Shown here: positions 35,556 to 48,900 of the stretch, piece after piece | How the letters are laid out: each line of letters begins with the position of its first letter | How positions within the stretch are numbered: the stretch's first letter is position 1 | From: Prostheceraeus crozeri | Taxonomy: Eukaryota; Platyhelminthes; Polycladida; Euryleptidae | Direction of reading: 5' to 3' | DNA length: 64,000 nt | NCBI GenBank assembly: GCA_907163375.1 | Contig: CAJQUW010004454.1 | Span: 186,001 to 250,000 of the forward strand | Notes under the pieces: model-generated | Told to the model about the DNA's origin: nothing | Seen by the model: the letters and a program-made list of their open reading frames with translations, nothing else | Databases searched by the model: none | Made by a program: the position numbers and the translations under genes

Positions 35556-36621
35556 GTTATCAATGCATTTGCATATTTTGTCATTCAAATTAGTTCAACG
35601 AACACAGTATTTCTGTAGGTGCTTTAATGCACCTACGCAGGCCTGTGTGCAATGGAAATAACTTTCTAAGTATTTATCTATCAAGTGTCAATCCTACAAT
35701 CATTTTTGGAAAGATCTTCCTGATTTGGAAATGATAATTGATTGCTCATGTCACCCAATCAGGCATGAGATTGACGGGGCTCCAGATTTTCGGAAAATTA
35801 TGACCCCTCTTCTATACTTCTGACTTCTAGCTTCGACTACAATCATGTGCAGGTACATAGCATATAAGGGAAGTGATAAATATACCTTATTTGTTCTTTC
35901 CATTCCGATTACGATACTGAAAACGACTCATATTCAACATTGTAAATCACTTTTGCCAAATGGTCATCACCAGACTTTTCAATGCACATTGTATTGAAAC
36001 ATGTAGTTTTTATATTGTATTATTTCATTTGTCAGATAAAATCGTGTTTCTTTTTTCGATTTTTTCTTTTTTTTTGACATCTAAGATGATATATTCTATA
36101 ACATGCCATTGAAATGTTTTCATACATAAAATTCTACTTCATCATATCCGATGTATTTGCGTCTATTGCAGATTTAAATGCCTTGAACACATTTAAATAA
36201 CAAACTATCAGACAAAAACCAGCGGAGCATATAACACATGTATTTCAAATTTAATTACACGCCTGACAGCAAAAATTTCAAATTTCAAACTCAACTAATC
36301 GAACAGGGAAAGGCTTTAAACTCGGATAGTACATTAGCTTACCTGTTGAAATGTCTGATTTTATGCATCTAGTTTAGGTATCTTAGGAAGAGTAAATACT
36401 TGAGACTTTGTCATTTTCCGTTTTCTATTAGCTTGGTTACGGTTTCTGTCCACAAGTTGCTTTGATAATCTCTTAGTACGCTGTTCCTGTCGGAAGTTTG
36501 ACAGAAGTAAAATGCACACAATAGGTGAAAGTGTTGTTCGCAATACATTTATGAAAATACAAGTAATATAGGTTATCAAAATCACACAGCTCATTGAATT
36601 TCAAAAATTCAACGAACAAAT
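35556..36621. other. Intron 3, nothing recognised
   Basis: I see no repeat family or exon in this AT-rich stretch. Confidence 0.4.
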
Positions 36622-37063
36622 GATTATCCGGATTGTACGAAAGCGTCGCATCCGATAAGGTCGCGTCCGAATTCGTCGCATGTCCGTTTTCGTCGTAATA
36701 CGATTCCGATTTGGTCGCAGTTGATCTATGTTACTTCTATAAAAGTCGTCACAGCCACCCTTTAGCTTCAGTATGGCTTTCTATGTGTTAATTTGATCTT
36801 TGTCCTTCAGCAAATATCTATGTGAAGCTTGTCGTCATACATCACAGAAATGTCTTGTCAATTTATACGTCGCGGACTGGTTAAGGATATGGGTTTTCGT
36901 ACGAACCAGACGTCCTGGACTAGTTTTAAGAAATTAGTGTTATGCAACCTTTGTACTCTTACCGTTTGATCCGACTATGTCGGATACGACGTTTTCGGAA
37001 GTGCGACCAAAACGGATGCGACTAAATCGGAACTGCGACGTTTTGGTATAAATCCTGATTATC
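36622..37063. mobile_element. 442-bp TIR element with GTCGCA-type sub-terminal repeats
   Basis: The left end gattatccggatt and the right end (inverted) gataatcaggattt are followed on each side by several degenerate repeats of the form GTCGCA-N-TCCGATTTNG, inverted between the two ends. CG dinucleotides are far denser here than in neighbouring DNA. No target duplication is certain and there is no transposase. It is a MITE-like element by structure. Confidence 0.7.
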
Positions 37064-37648
37064 GATCCTGTACCCCTTGCATTTTTATTGCATTTTTGGG
37101 CGAAGCTTGAGACCCAACAAACATCATTGAACATTTTCGGAAGAATCTCATGCGTAGATCCAAATAAATTGATTGATCGCTAGCAAGAAAGAGACCATTT
37201 AAATGGCAATTATTTTTTCCAACTCGTGCCTTTCATCTCCCTTTTGCAATGATAACTTAAACTCATGCATTCCATGCATCAATTTTCATCTCATTTGCTC
37301 TCATGTTTAATTGTGATACGAATTCAGTTCAATAAAAACCATGTAGACATCGGAATCTCTGATATTCAGGTACAATATTGAAGGAAATATTTTCCTTATT
37401 ACATCAATTGGGATAGAAGTCGAATCTGACAGCAGACCTCTGACAATCATCCAAGTATGACGAGAGAGACTTTACAATCTTGCAATCCAATTACAAATTC
37501 CATTTGTAGTCATTCAAATCATATTTGCAACTACTTCTTGTCTCTCTCCACCCAACCGATAAACTGATTGCGAGAACTTCTCTTCAGTTACCTTCGTAGC
37601 AGCGATGACAGTATCACCCGTCAGTAATCTGAAGGAATAAACTTTCTA
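37064..37648. other. Intron 3, nothing recognised
   Basis: A segment gagacccaacaaac at about 37108 resembles gtgacccaacaaat at about 60523, each next to a cccctt...ttttatt run, so a diverged repeat may be present. No gene is seen. Confidence 0.35.
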
Positions 37649-37958
37649 ATGATCACAGGACTCATGGCTCCAGCCCGGTCAGCCCGGTAGTGATCACAGG
37701 ACTCATGACTCCAGCCCGGTCAGCCCGGTAGTGATCACAGGACTCATGACTCCAGCCCGGTCAGCCCGGTAGTGATCACAGGACTCATGGTTCCAGACGG
37801 GAATGATCAGGGGGTTTAGCTTGTTTATGATCAGTCAACGGTCGTAGGGTCGAGTCCGTTAGTGATCAGTCAACGGTCGTAGGGTCGAGTCCGTTAGTGA
37901 TCAGTCAACAGTCGTTGGGTCGAGCCCGTTAATGAATCAGTCAACGGTCGTAGGGTGT
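37649..37958 (+). repeat. Two adjacent minisatellites, 41 bp and 35 bp
   Basis: Copies of a 41-bp unit (gatcacaggactcatgactc, cagcccggtcagcccg) start at 37651, 37692, 37733 and 37774. A different 35-bp unit (gatcagtcaacggtcgtagg, gtcgagtccgttagt) follows, starting at 37829, 37864, 37899 and about 37934. Both units start with a GTGATCA motif, so one may have seeded the other. Confidence 0.92.
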
Positions 37959-40900
37959 TTGAACATATCACATCTTTTACGGAATTTAGTTTTGAACTTC
38001 TCAAGTCCTACTAGATATTTTCTACTCTGAATAAACTGTAAATGTGCTATAAATACTGCGTGAAAATCTTCCTAAGTTGCGTGATAGGATTTATGCGAAA
38101 TCTAAAATCACTTCAGATGACTTTTCGACGCAAGATAATGAAATATAGCTTCAAGCAACGTTTTTCTAAACAATTTTATATTTAAGCAAAAAGGGCATTT
38201 CGTCTTAGCTCGGAAATTCGGTCCTCCTTACTTGCATTTCCCGTCAATGTTGTCAACTTGATCGCATGTTGCATCTCCATCATTCTCGGTCATTTATTAG
38301 GAAGTTCATCTAAGCAGAGAGGTATTTTATTTGACTAAGAATGACTTGTACCTGTTATCTGAGGCAATCTTTTAGCAGCACAGCGCGCGTAAGTTTGAAA
38401 ATTTAAAATTGAAACCGATGATGAGTCAGAGTTTCAACTGTCTGTTGTAAATGTCAACGGTGAAGATGCTAAGAAGGGACAAGATTAAGAGAGAGACTTC
38501 ACTGCTCATGAAAGAATCAAGTTCATGAAGTGACAGCATATGTGGAACAGTTTTAGGAAGCGTGTGCGACATTGCAAGTCGTTTGCGAACTCATGTCAGT
38601 GGTGTATGACTTGGATGAGATGGAAGGCAGTTCACTGTCTCAATATTGTCCAAATTGTTGTCCTTTCTAGAAGTGAAAAGGATAGATTTGATGCTTATCA
38701 CTGGTTGTCAGTTGAGGTGGACGTTTCATTCTGCAGGCACAAGGACGTGGTAGGCCTAGAAGACATGGTTATGTGAAATAGGATTGTATTGTTCTCTCAA
38801 TTCACAAATTAGCGGAATTATTCAAAACTAGGGTTTAAAATGAACGTTTTTTAGATTAATGATTTTCTTTCAATCTATTTGTTTTCAATTGATTAACTTA
38901 TCGAATGTTTCATCAACTTCCAAAGCTTCGGTTTGCAAATAAATCTCCTGTAATATCGATGGCATGTTATTCGTGAGGTTTGTGTTGCATGTATATAACA
39001 TACTACTCATATTTGCTGCCAGGGACTGGATTGCTTAGAAGCATTGCATTTGCCTCTATGTAAAGACACGGATAGACAGCAGGACTATTCGTTTACTTTA
39101 TCTGCTTCGAACATCAATCATAATGTGTCTGTTTTATACTCATTAATTACTCAGATCTCAATTATTGTTTAAAAACAACGCATTTGGTAGCATATTTGAA
39201 ATACTGTTCTTAAAACAACGGATGTAAAGTACATTTGTTTAAGAGCACGGTTTTAAGACAAGGTTCTACAACAATGTGTTTTTAGTACAATACCGAATTA
39301 TGCTGAAAAGCACAGTTTTCAAACTAATTTTGAAAGTATGAGATAGGATAGGAAGCGTATATTTTTTCATAATAAGAATCGAAGTACATGACATGTAAGT
39401 AACACAATCAACACAGTGTGAGTTACAAATTCATACAAGTGAGTTTGAAATTCAATATAAGTGAAACATTATGAAGTCGAAATCAAAAATAATTTTCCAA
39501 GCTGGACACAAATGGTATGAAAGATCTTCGTCGAATGTTTGTTCGGCGGCAAGGAATGACACCACTTTGTGAATGGTTATGTAAAAGAGGAAATAGGCAA
39601 TGTAGAGCATTGCAGCCTTTCTGAAAAGTTTTCTGATTGTGGCATAGCGTCGTTTTCGGATTAGTGTGGGAAGTAGTGTGTGAAATATGGTCTAAAACAT
39701 ATTCGCAGTTGGAAACCTGGATTTATAGCTTTTTATAATCATTGTTTCAAATAAAACGCTTCTTAAAACTGTCTTAGCGTTCGTTTTTATGCTATTCAAT
39801 TGCCATTAAGCATTTCTTTCATTAGCGTGCCTTTCAGTATTCAGCAAATCGAGCGTTACGCGAATGTGTGTGCCTATCAGGAACATCGCACAAACGTGCA
39901 ACACGTGCACTATTAGTGGCAGTCTATTCCATTTGAGCACCAAAAACCGCTTATTAAAATTGCGAAGATGTTAAAGCTACTGTTCATGAGCTTGCATCTA
40001 AATCTTATCTCAGATGTCATTATTTCAAAGATTCTAGAGAAGCAACATGCTTTTGAGCAGAACCATTTCTTAACTCTATTCTTTATATAACTTTCGCCAC
40101 ATTAATTCCCTTCATATAAATTATATCATGTTTCAATATTGACTTGCAACTGTCAAGGAATGTAATTATCAGAGGAAGTAATCAAATCGAAGTCTGTAAG
40201 TCATGTAAATGATGAATTACTTTTTGAACATATAAAATAACATCTCAGAACTTTTACTTATTCAATCATTTTTGTCCGTCGAAGGTTTTTATCGTCTGGA
40301 TAAGAGCGTCATTAGTTACGAAGTAATTTCAGGATAAAGTCGTCATTAAATGTCTGCCAATAATTGGCGGGATGGAGGCGCTGCAAATTGCTGTTTCTCT
40401 CACTGCAAATCAAGTTAATTACTTGGTCACATTTGCAATATTACGACCTTTCTCGTGATTGATGAGGTGAATACAAAAACTTTCACGAAGTCTGAGCATG
40501 CTAGAAAACATCGAAAATGATAACTCAGACACAAGAGTGAAGTGTTAAAGGTTATCTGCAAGATAATTGAGACTAGAAGCGTTATCACTTGGATAAGAAC
40601 TCGTATTTCATTTCGTGTTCTCAGGTCGTGCACTTGTGTGTTTGAGGAAGTAGAGTCCCATTTAAGAAGAGTGAAACGGAGAAAGTGATGAATGATTTCC
40701 ACTTAACTGCTGCGTCTGCCGATCTATTTTGACGCTTTTCAAGCCTATTTTCAAAATTTCTTTTTAGAAAATTCATTTTTATCAAAAGGCTTTTAACTAA
40801 GTCTATTTTCCCAATGACCTGCGTCATTCAACGACATTCAAGGATGTAATGGTGCTTTATAGATGATGATTGTGATTTTCTACAGTGATTATAAGAAGAA

Positions 40901-40984
40901 GCCCCTGTGTTACTTACTTGTATGGGTCATTTTTTCCTCAAATAAATCATTGAACTTCCTTTTGGAATGAGAAAGATACGAGCA
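37959..40984. other. Intron 3, nothing recognised
   Basis: Around 39170-39310 there is a loose run of similar phrases (acaacg-attt, aagcacagttttcaaa, aacaacggatgt), possibly an old tandem repeat. No exon or RNA is supported. Confidence 0.35.
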
Positions 40985-41095
40985 CGTCACTTTTCTACAA
41001 ATCCAAACTGATTCTAAGCGATGGAAAACAAAGAAACTTATTAAGTGAGCAAAAAGAAACATAATGCATTACTGGAATAGGGAAACTTCAATCAA
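40985..41095 (+). repeat. Interspersed repeat family A, copy 4 (partial, degraded)
   Basis: Blocks caaactgattctaagcgatgg, gtgagcaaaaagaaa and attactggaatagg match the first third of the other copies in order. The 3' two thirds are not recognisable. Confidence 0.5.
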
Positions 41096-42902
41096 CATAT
41101 GCTGTAAAAGTGTACATGCATCTACATACAGTTTGAACAATGTCCAGCTAAAGTCAAAATTATCATTCGAATGCAACGACTCATGTATTTAATTAATGCT
41201 CGCATTATAGTGACAGAAGGTTATTACAGAATATTAAATATAGAATATTTCGTTTGGTGTTCATTTGTTTGACTATAATTTCCTTGCAGTTTCCGTGGAA
41301 ATGGAAGGTATTTAGCACAGATTTAGGTAGAATGTCGACTCAAAAACTATCTGTATACATAAAAATGTTTATATGAAAATATTCAGTTTTTTGCGGAGAT
41401 AACGTTCCTGTGGTCCAAAAAATTATTTGAGCAGTTTTTAAAAAGATAATTTTTTACAAATAATGCATACTATTGACATGAACAGGATATGTACATAAGT
41501 AGTATGAAACATGTCGGATATCAATAGGAATGAGTATCTGCAAACAAGCAACTTAATTAAACTGATTATCAAGGGAATTTCACAAACTGCATTATGGAAG
41601 TCTTCATGAAAAAGTTGAGATGTTACTCGCGCTTTCTTGGCTGAAATTTCAAGTTTTTATTTCAGTTTTCACTGGCTTGATTTTGTGGATCACTAAATTC
41701 ATGCTTCATTTCTTGAATCTGAATAGTGATGTGGACCCATTTACATCTTTTCAAGTTAATTGAAATCACTGTGCTTGATTAAATTTTGTGCTTCGCCAGT
41801 GACAGGTTGCAGCTGTGATATGATCACGGTTAAGAAGCATGATGTTGAGCATGAAGGTAATAGGAACCTATCGAATTGCTAATTTAACAAACATTGACTC
41901 TCCAAGCCTGGCATGACACTGAGAATCTACAAAATATCATCATTCCTTCTGCATTACTATCATAATCATTCAATGGCGTGGCAATTTCTTCAAAACTGCA
42001 AAAATTTGCACATCTCACATTTGGAAACAATTCCAACTGTATTCATCTCGAGTTCATTTAAGAAAATCGAAACTGTATACGCATTGGGGATTTAAATATG
42101 CGGAGTTACCACTCTACCTAATATACCTACTCTATGGCATTAAGCCCTGATGCTGCACCTACAATAATTGCAACTGATTTCTGATTGCCTCTTCCCACAT
42201 CTGTATTCGTCGATATTACTGAAATTTCTTCAGATATTTGGGAAACATGTCTTCAACCATATTCTTTCTTGATTCTCTATACACTCGGGTTTCAGTTAGA
42301 AAATCAATCAACTTTCTTCTGTAGATAATCTCTGTTCTCATCATTCTTGTCTTTTATTCATATTTCCATCATCTCAAATGTCATTTCATCGAAGTGTCCC
42401 CAGAGAGAAATTCTCCAATTTTATGAAGTATTTTAGACATTAAATTTGCCCAAAGTATGAGGATTGCGACGATGTCCAGGAACAATCGTTTCTTCAGTTC
42501 AGTAATTGAACATTAAAATCATTCATCGTCGGTGCAATTGAACCTTTTCCAAGCGGATAACTCCAGCGAGGAAGTGCAAATGAATTTTCATTAACGGTCT
42601 TTGCATCGGATGCAAATTTCATCTTCATTGCATTGAAATTAAACATCAATTTGTAGTGTATTTAAGTCCATTTAATGCGTAAAACATCGATAGGTTCAGG
42701 TTATATTCTCTCATTACATACAAAGCTACCGCTAAAGCGAAATGCAAATAATTCTTACCGCAACTTATGACAAGAAGAACCAATTGCTTCACACAATAAA
42801 ATGCAAAGAGTTTACATACTAAGGAAGTTTGTTCATTGACAAAGTCAATGTTCCAAATGTTAATTAAATATCGAAACAAGCAGACAAAGTAAAGTAATCT
42901 CA
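41096..42902. other. Intron 3, nothing recognised
   Basis: No feature can be supported in this AT-rich stretch. Confidence 0.4.
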
Positions 42903-43495
42903 CCATCACAGGATGTGTCACGAGGTGGAAACCATGCGTGAGCATCATTGGTCTCCGTGACGGTGCAGCGGATAGAAGTCCTGCCTCACCATCCCAGGAT
43001 GTGTCACGAGGTGGACACCGTCTGTGAGCATCATTGGTCTCAGTGACGGTGCAGTGGATAAAAGTATGCCTCAGCATCCGAGGATGTGTCACGAGGTGGA
43101 GACTGTCTGTGAGCATCATTGGTCTCCGTGACGGTGCAGTGGACAGAATTCCTGCCTCACCATCCCAGGATGTGTCACGAGGTGGACACCGTCTGTGAGC
43201 ATCATTGGTCTCCGTGACGGTGCAGTGCATAGAAGTATGCCTCTCTATCCCAGGATGTGTCACGAGGTGGAGACTGTCTGTGAGCATCATTGGTCTCCGT
43301 GACGGTGCAGTGGACAGAATTCCTGCCTCTCCATCCCAGTATGTGTCACGAGGTGGAGACCGTCTGTGAGCATCATTGGTCTCCGTGACGGTGTAGTAGA
43401 CAGAAGTATGCCTCTCCATCCCAGTATGTGTCACGAGCTTGAGACCGTCCGTGAGCATCATTGGTCTCCGTGACGGTGCAGCGGATAGAAGTCCT
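42903..43495. repeat. Tandem repeat, 171-bp dimer of alternating 86- and 85-bp units
   Basis: The anchor gtgtcacgag occurs at 42915, 43001, 43086, 43172, 43257, 43343 and 43428, so spacing alternates 86, 85, 86, 85, 86, 85. Alternate units also differ in sequence (agtcctgcctcacc or aattcctgcc versus agtatgcctc), so the true unit is a 171-bp dimer present about 3.5 times. Since 171 is 57 codons, one minus-strand frame (42646-43461) stays open through the array. That frame is a consequence of the period and not evidence for a gene. Confidence 0.93.
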
Positions 43496-44487
43496 GCCCT
43501 ACCATCCCTTTATTTCATGAAGGGAAGGTGATGTGTCCACTTGTATTTCCTTGCTCGTGTTTATCTGCTGTAAAGTACACATGCATGAGACATTCTCTTA
43601 AATTCGTCCTCCACTTGAGATTAAAAGCAAATTTACGATTATCGACCACCTGCATATTTCCTTAATGTCTTTCATGCTGTCCGTATTTGGATACTTAACG
43701 TAATCTCAGCATGAGCCGTTGATTACATTTCTTCACATTGATGTTATCCCCAACTAATCCAGTTCATCTCAATATTAAGCAGCAGCTTAGCCAATTTGAA
43801 ACTTTTGTTGCAAGCAGAGTGACTTGTGCCTTTAATCTTCACATATGTATTATCTATTCTGTTCTGCCAGCTTGGACTTGTCTTAGCTTTTAACCTCCTT
43901 GTCTGATTTCTGTTATAGATTAGGACAATAATGTTGTCAGTGTGATCCATCAAATGACCAGATGAACCGACTTAATGACTCATCAACGGTGATTGACACT
44001 TCAATTGGAGTGGAAAGTGGCCCAGAAAACAAAGGGAACACATCTCATCGTTGTCAACCACTGTCTGTTGTTGTAGACCAAAATCCGAAGCCTAATTGGA
44101 GGGATATCGAATTGTCATGTGGAGGTCATCGACTGATATCTTTGGTAATCGTTCGCTCAAGCGATTTGATAGGTATCTTCACTAGTCAGATAAATCTTTC
44201 ATTGAAGAGAATATCAGACGGTCTATATGTACTACGAGCTTGATTAATTGATTGCTGAAGTTGAATATAATAACATACATGCCCTCCGCCAAATCTAAAA
44301 ATTCCCTCCAAAAGGTACGGTAATTTTATGGTGACAACACCATATTATGCGTGTACTTCAAGTATATATTGTTCGATTTGAGAACACCCAATTCGTTCGA
44401 TGTATCGAAGACCATATCATTTGCTAAAGCTCTTTTCGGTACAGCACCGCTGGGCATTTTCAAAGCAATATAACAATAACAAACACG
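43496..44487. other. Intron 3, nothing recognised
   Basis: I see no supported exon or repeat here. Confidence 0.4.
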
Positions 44488-44559
44488 TTTTCGGGCAACA
44501 ATGTAGGACATTTGAGGGCGCGTAAGCACTTGAAAATTTCCTACACTGTTGCCCGAAAA
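44488..44559. repeat. Hairpin with 21-bp arms
   Basis: ttttcgggcaacaatgtagga (44488-44508) pairs with tcctacactgttgcccgaaa (44539-44559) with one mismatch; the loop is about 30 nt. It could be the tip of a small foldback element. It lacks the flanking stem and long arm expected of a conserved microRNA precursor, but a small RNA is not excluded. Confidence 0.7.
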
Positions 44560-45920
44560 AAGCTATGTTAATATTATTTTGCGTAATTGAAATGATCTGC
44601 CCAGCAATCTAGGAAAAAGCGGACAGCATTGTTATGATTACATCTGCAGATATACGCTAACTAAGATTTCTATAATATCTTTCACATGCATAGATAGAGA
44701 AATCATCATAACGGGATACATTGTTGCCTTTCTTTTTCCACATTGTACCATAACTCAGTTACGCACAATAGCCTTTATTACATGCAAATTTCAAAATATC
44801 TATAACACTATACCAAGAAGTGGACATAACATCACATGATAACGGGAAATGTTTATAATTTCCTACCAGAAATACCCTCACCTACGTGTATCTTCAGTTT
44901 AGTGATGATTGGTTACGTTTACTAGATTCCAACCAATTTGAAAACGTTATATCTACGGAGAATGTCATTGTGTACAATCTTTTTGATCTCGCTTCTGCAT
45001 ATATTGTTGATGTTGGCAGAACTTCAGGGGAATGCCGACATTCACGTTCTGATTCCACAGATCCTACACCGGATTCATTGTTGATGGTTTTGACCTCTCG
45101 TTGTACAAGTCAGTTAGTTCTGAAAGACATGAGGTAACTGTTTGAGAGATTCGTGTCAAATTAATAAACAAGTAGGTTCTAGATAAAACGGAATTGTTGT
45201 CATTCATCAATTCAATACAAAGATAACGTTCCAGAGAATCACCTAAGCCTGAAAGAATGTCCATGACAGGATATTGTTTCCAGATCCTTTTTGTTATCAA
45301 GGCACGAGACAAATCACATGACGAGTTATTTCTTATGCAAGGGACAAAGGACGAGGATTTCATGAATATTCAGGTGAAGAATTTCATGGCTTTATTTGTA
45401 CAGAGTTCAGGAGAAACCAATTCGAGATCTCAGGGGAGAGGTTGACCTTTAGGATGAAATCTTGGATCTACCATCCCCGATTAATCAGTGAAATGATGAA
45501 ATGCGCTCTTCCATAACAGAAAGTGCAGACGTTTCGGAGCAACTCAGAATATTAGTTTAGAAAAAATCTCGAATTTAAAGAGGGAATGACTTAACACCAG
45601 AGATCATGAAAAATTACTCGAATTTCAGTTATTTGATGTCAATTAATTGATTGCAGCAATATCGTATCTCAATTAACTGATTGACTCAAGTTCCCGTTAC
45701 TATAAATAGTTTCTAGTTGATATATTTGTCCGCAATTATGCTAAAATACTTAGATATACTCAGTGGATAACTTCTATACATCTTTAATATCGATAAAGGA
45801 CTCATCCGACATGTAGCACTTGAAGAAGCTCGCACTTACCAAATTGCATAGCACCCTTGAGTAAGGTGCCCTTGTATTGATCGACAACAATACTTGACTT
45901 TCCCCAAGGGACTTTTCTCA
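44560..45920. other. Intron 3, nothing recognised
   Basis: Short frames near 44886-45445 have no domain. Short inverted phrases (caccttga/tcaaggtg type) around 45850-45930 sit at the edge of the large inverted repeat that follows. Confidence 0.35.
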
Positions 45921-48900
45921 AGGGTCGACCTTGGGTAAGTGATACAAAACTTGGGTCTGAAGCACTATTAATGCTGCATACAGGACCTACACAAATCAAG
46001 TTATAAAATTGATATCTTGATTTGAATCTTAGGAGAATGAAATGATCAGAACATGAAAGTTAAGATTTTTATCAAAATTCCACTCAATTGACAGAATATT
46101 TCAAAAATGAAATACTTGTGATGATTGGATGCTACATTTTTGGTTTGACAATGCCGCGCATTGAAGGTTCGTGCATATTGTATTTGCTGTCAACTTACAT
46201 GCATTATGCTGCATTCGTGCATATTGAATTTTTATATATTCCGTATATTTTATATCTTCGCAGTTATTTTCACATCCTTAAACTTTGTGCGATAGCAGAC
46301 ACTTATCCAAAAATGAATTCATTTCAATTTCGCATTCTAATTGTGTTTAACCATACACTCACCAGTCACCACGCAGCTGCCATGCATTAAGTCTTTATAT
46401 TTCTGAATGATAAAGTGAAAACAATTCATCTGTTATGAGCAATGTGCAATTCAATCATAATTAAATCAAAAATGTTCAATGAGTCTGTATATCAGTGTAG
46501 GTTAAAATAAAGGAAGGTTTTGTACCGCAGCACATAACTTAGGCTACTAATTACAGTTATTGCAATAAATAATCGTTTCCCACTAATACCATACTTCTCA
46601 AGGGCCCAATGGGAATTTTGTTCTATAGAAGTACCTTCATGTCTGCACAAAATACAAAGACTGTCCTTCGCTTACTTGATTCTACTCATCTATTGAAACT
46701 TGGGCTTGGGTTTTGTCCCAAGCTTTTGCCCAACCTTGTTTGTTGGAATTGGGAACGTCCAGGATTCGTCCTGCTACTCAGTCGTCAAATTCTTGGCTTT
46801 CTTTTAGTCCTCATTAAATTGTTGACGAAGAGTATCCTCCATTTCATCTCCTTTTGCCTCTCATGGAACACTCCGGACATTCGTGTTTGCTCAAGTTGGC
46901 TACCGAGGCTCGTGACCAATCATTTCTGATTTCAGTCTCAAAAAGGCACTTCCTGTCATTTGTTATGATTTTCATCGTGCCACGTTCTTGCGAATTAATT
47001 GAAATTAATTCGCCGGTACTTCTATTACCGCACCACATTTTTCAAGTTTTCTAAAATCATCAAATTTCGCCAAAGTTAGTCACATGGGGTTTAGAATAGA
47101 CTTCATCTGTCACTGAGTGACACTACAACACGACGGAGAAGTCTTACTTGAACCCTGGGATGAAGGATTGGTCCCTTGGATACTCAGTTAGAATACATGG
47201 TACAGCTGTGATCATAAACTTCGTGTGATTGTTGTCTACAGACAAATGACGAGCAGTTGTCTAATTCTGAGGCTGTAAATGTTCTACAAGTCAGATAAGA
47301 GGAGTTTTACACACTCAAACGCTATGTGACGTTAGTGAGACTGCCCTTAGGAGCAAGAGAAGATCGTTGACGCTGCAAAACTATCAGGTGTCAACAACAG
47401 AAATGTGTGGAGGGGGAAGAATAGAAGTACCAATTCGCCAATAGATAGATAATATATTCATTACCAGATCATAAAATGAATATTATTCTCTAGAACATAT
47501 CATTTTGGCACATGATATGTACTTCTACATGAACGCTTTAGATTGAAACATTGATTAAGTCATAAAACTTTGTAAGTACGAGAAGTTTGGTTTGTGGATA
47601 TGAAGAGACACTCGCGCAGTTATTTCCTCTCCTTGTTTTCATCGGAATAACAAACCTTAATGAACCATTTCACTCGAATATTTCTCCTCAACCTATTTCC
47701 TGTCGTCTTGTCAAAATTTGAAAGATCAGTGACATTTGAAACCAGTCGGAATATTTCAGATTCTGTAATTCGAATCATTTTTGTTTCTCTGTCCATAAAC
47801 AAGGATGATTAGTTGAGATAAGTCTTTTATTACCCATGGATCACATCAAACCGCGCGTGTCGTGCTAGTATAAAGCCAAAAGACACGATCACATTCATCC
47901 TGATCAAAGCATTAACTGGCTCCGACGCAATACGGGAAGTTGAAATCAACCATCTTTGAGGTGAAAACCATCAATATATTTTCGCTCTGTCACGTAGGTA
48001 TGCTGGTTGAACTCTCAAATGATTTATTTCAAAGTATTCGCTCATCTGTTCGATTCTGACACAATCTGGAGTCGAATTTCATCAATTATTTATCAGTCCG
48101 TGCATTTAGCCAGAAATAATGTCCATTGTCTAATGACGTGCATCATAAATTCATTAACTGCTGAGCAAAGTGAGTGACCAGCACGAAGATGAACATTCTC
48201 CTGAGAATGCTGCAAATAATGAACTATTTACTGAAATTGCGAAACTTAATTACTCCAAGCAGGCAATTCAGTGTTCCTTGTTGCTGTGGTTGTGATGTAT
48301 GTCTATGAAACCAGAGAGGTGAACGGTATATAGTTTTATGACACATCGGTGCAATGACGTCGATTTGACCAGCTATTCACCGTCTCCAAAACAATTAAAT
48401 AATAGCTAACATTCGGTGCTCGTACATAATATCTCCTAGCGCTTTCAGAATTGTTTGAAAACTGTTTAGATTCGCCAACTTCAGAGGCCGGCCAAGTTTT
48501 GGGCCAGTTAAAACTCAAAACACAAGCTCAAGTTTAAATAAATGAATGAAATCAAGTGAACGAAGTGCATTCTTTGTATTTTGTGCTGACGTAAAGATTC
48601 TTCTATAGGCCAAAATTCCTATTGGGTCCATGAGAAGTGTGGTATTAGTGGGAAGCGATTTACTATTGCAATAATTGTAATTAGTAGTCTAAGTACATGT
48701 ATTACGTAGTAAAGTTTTCTTTTAATTCAACCTACACTGATATACTGACTAATTGAAGATCTTTGATTTAATTATGATTGAATTACACATTGCTCATAGC
48801 AAAGCAATTGTTTTCATTTTATCACTCAGAAATATAAACAAACTTGATAAATATTATAGCTGTGCAATAAGTGCACGGTTAAGCATATTCAGAATGCGAA

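Noticed and set aside
42646-43461. A 271-codon minus-strand frame
   Set aside because: It is kept open by a tandem repeat whose 171-bp period is a multiple of three; the non-repeat part has no domain.
44488-44559. microRNA precursor
   Set aside because: The stem is only 21 bp with a 30-nt loop and no extended lower stem; it fits a small foldback element better.
35128-47431. A long-range inverted duplication between 35 kb and 47 kb
   Set aside because: Each copy has its own TIRs and its own different 8-bp target duplication, so these are two independent insertions.
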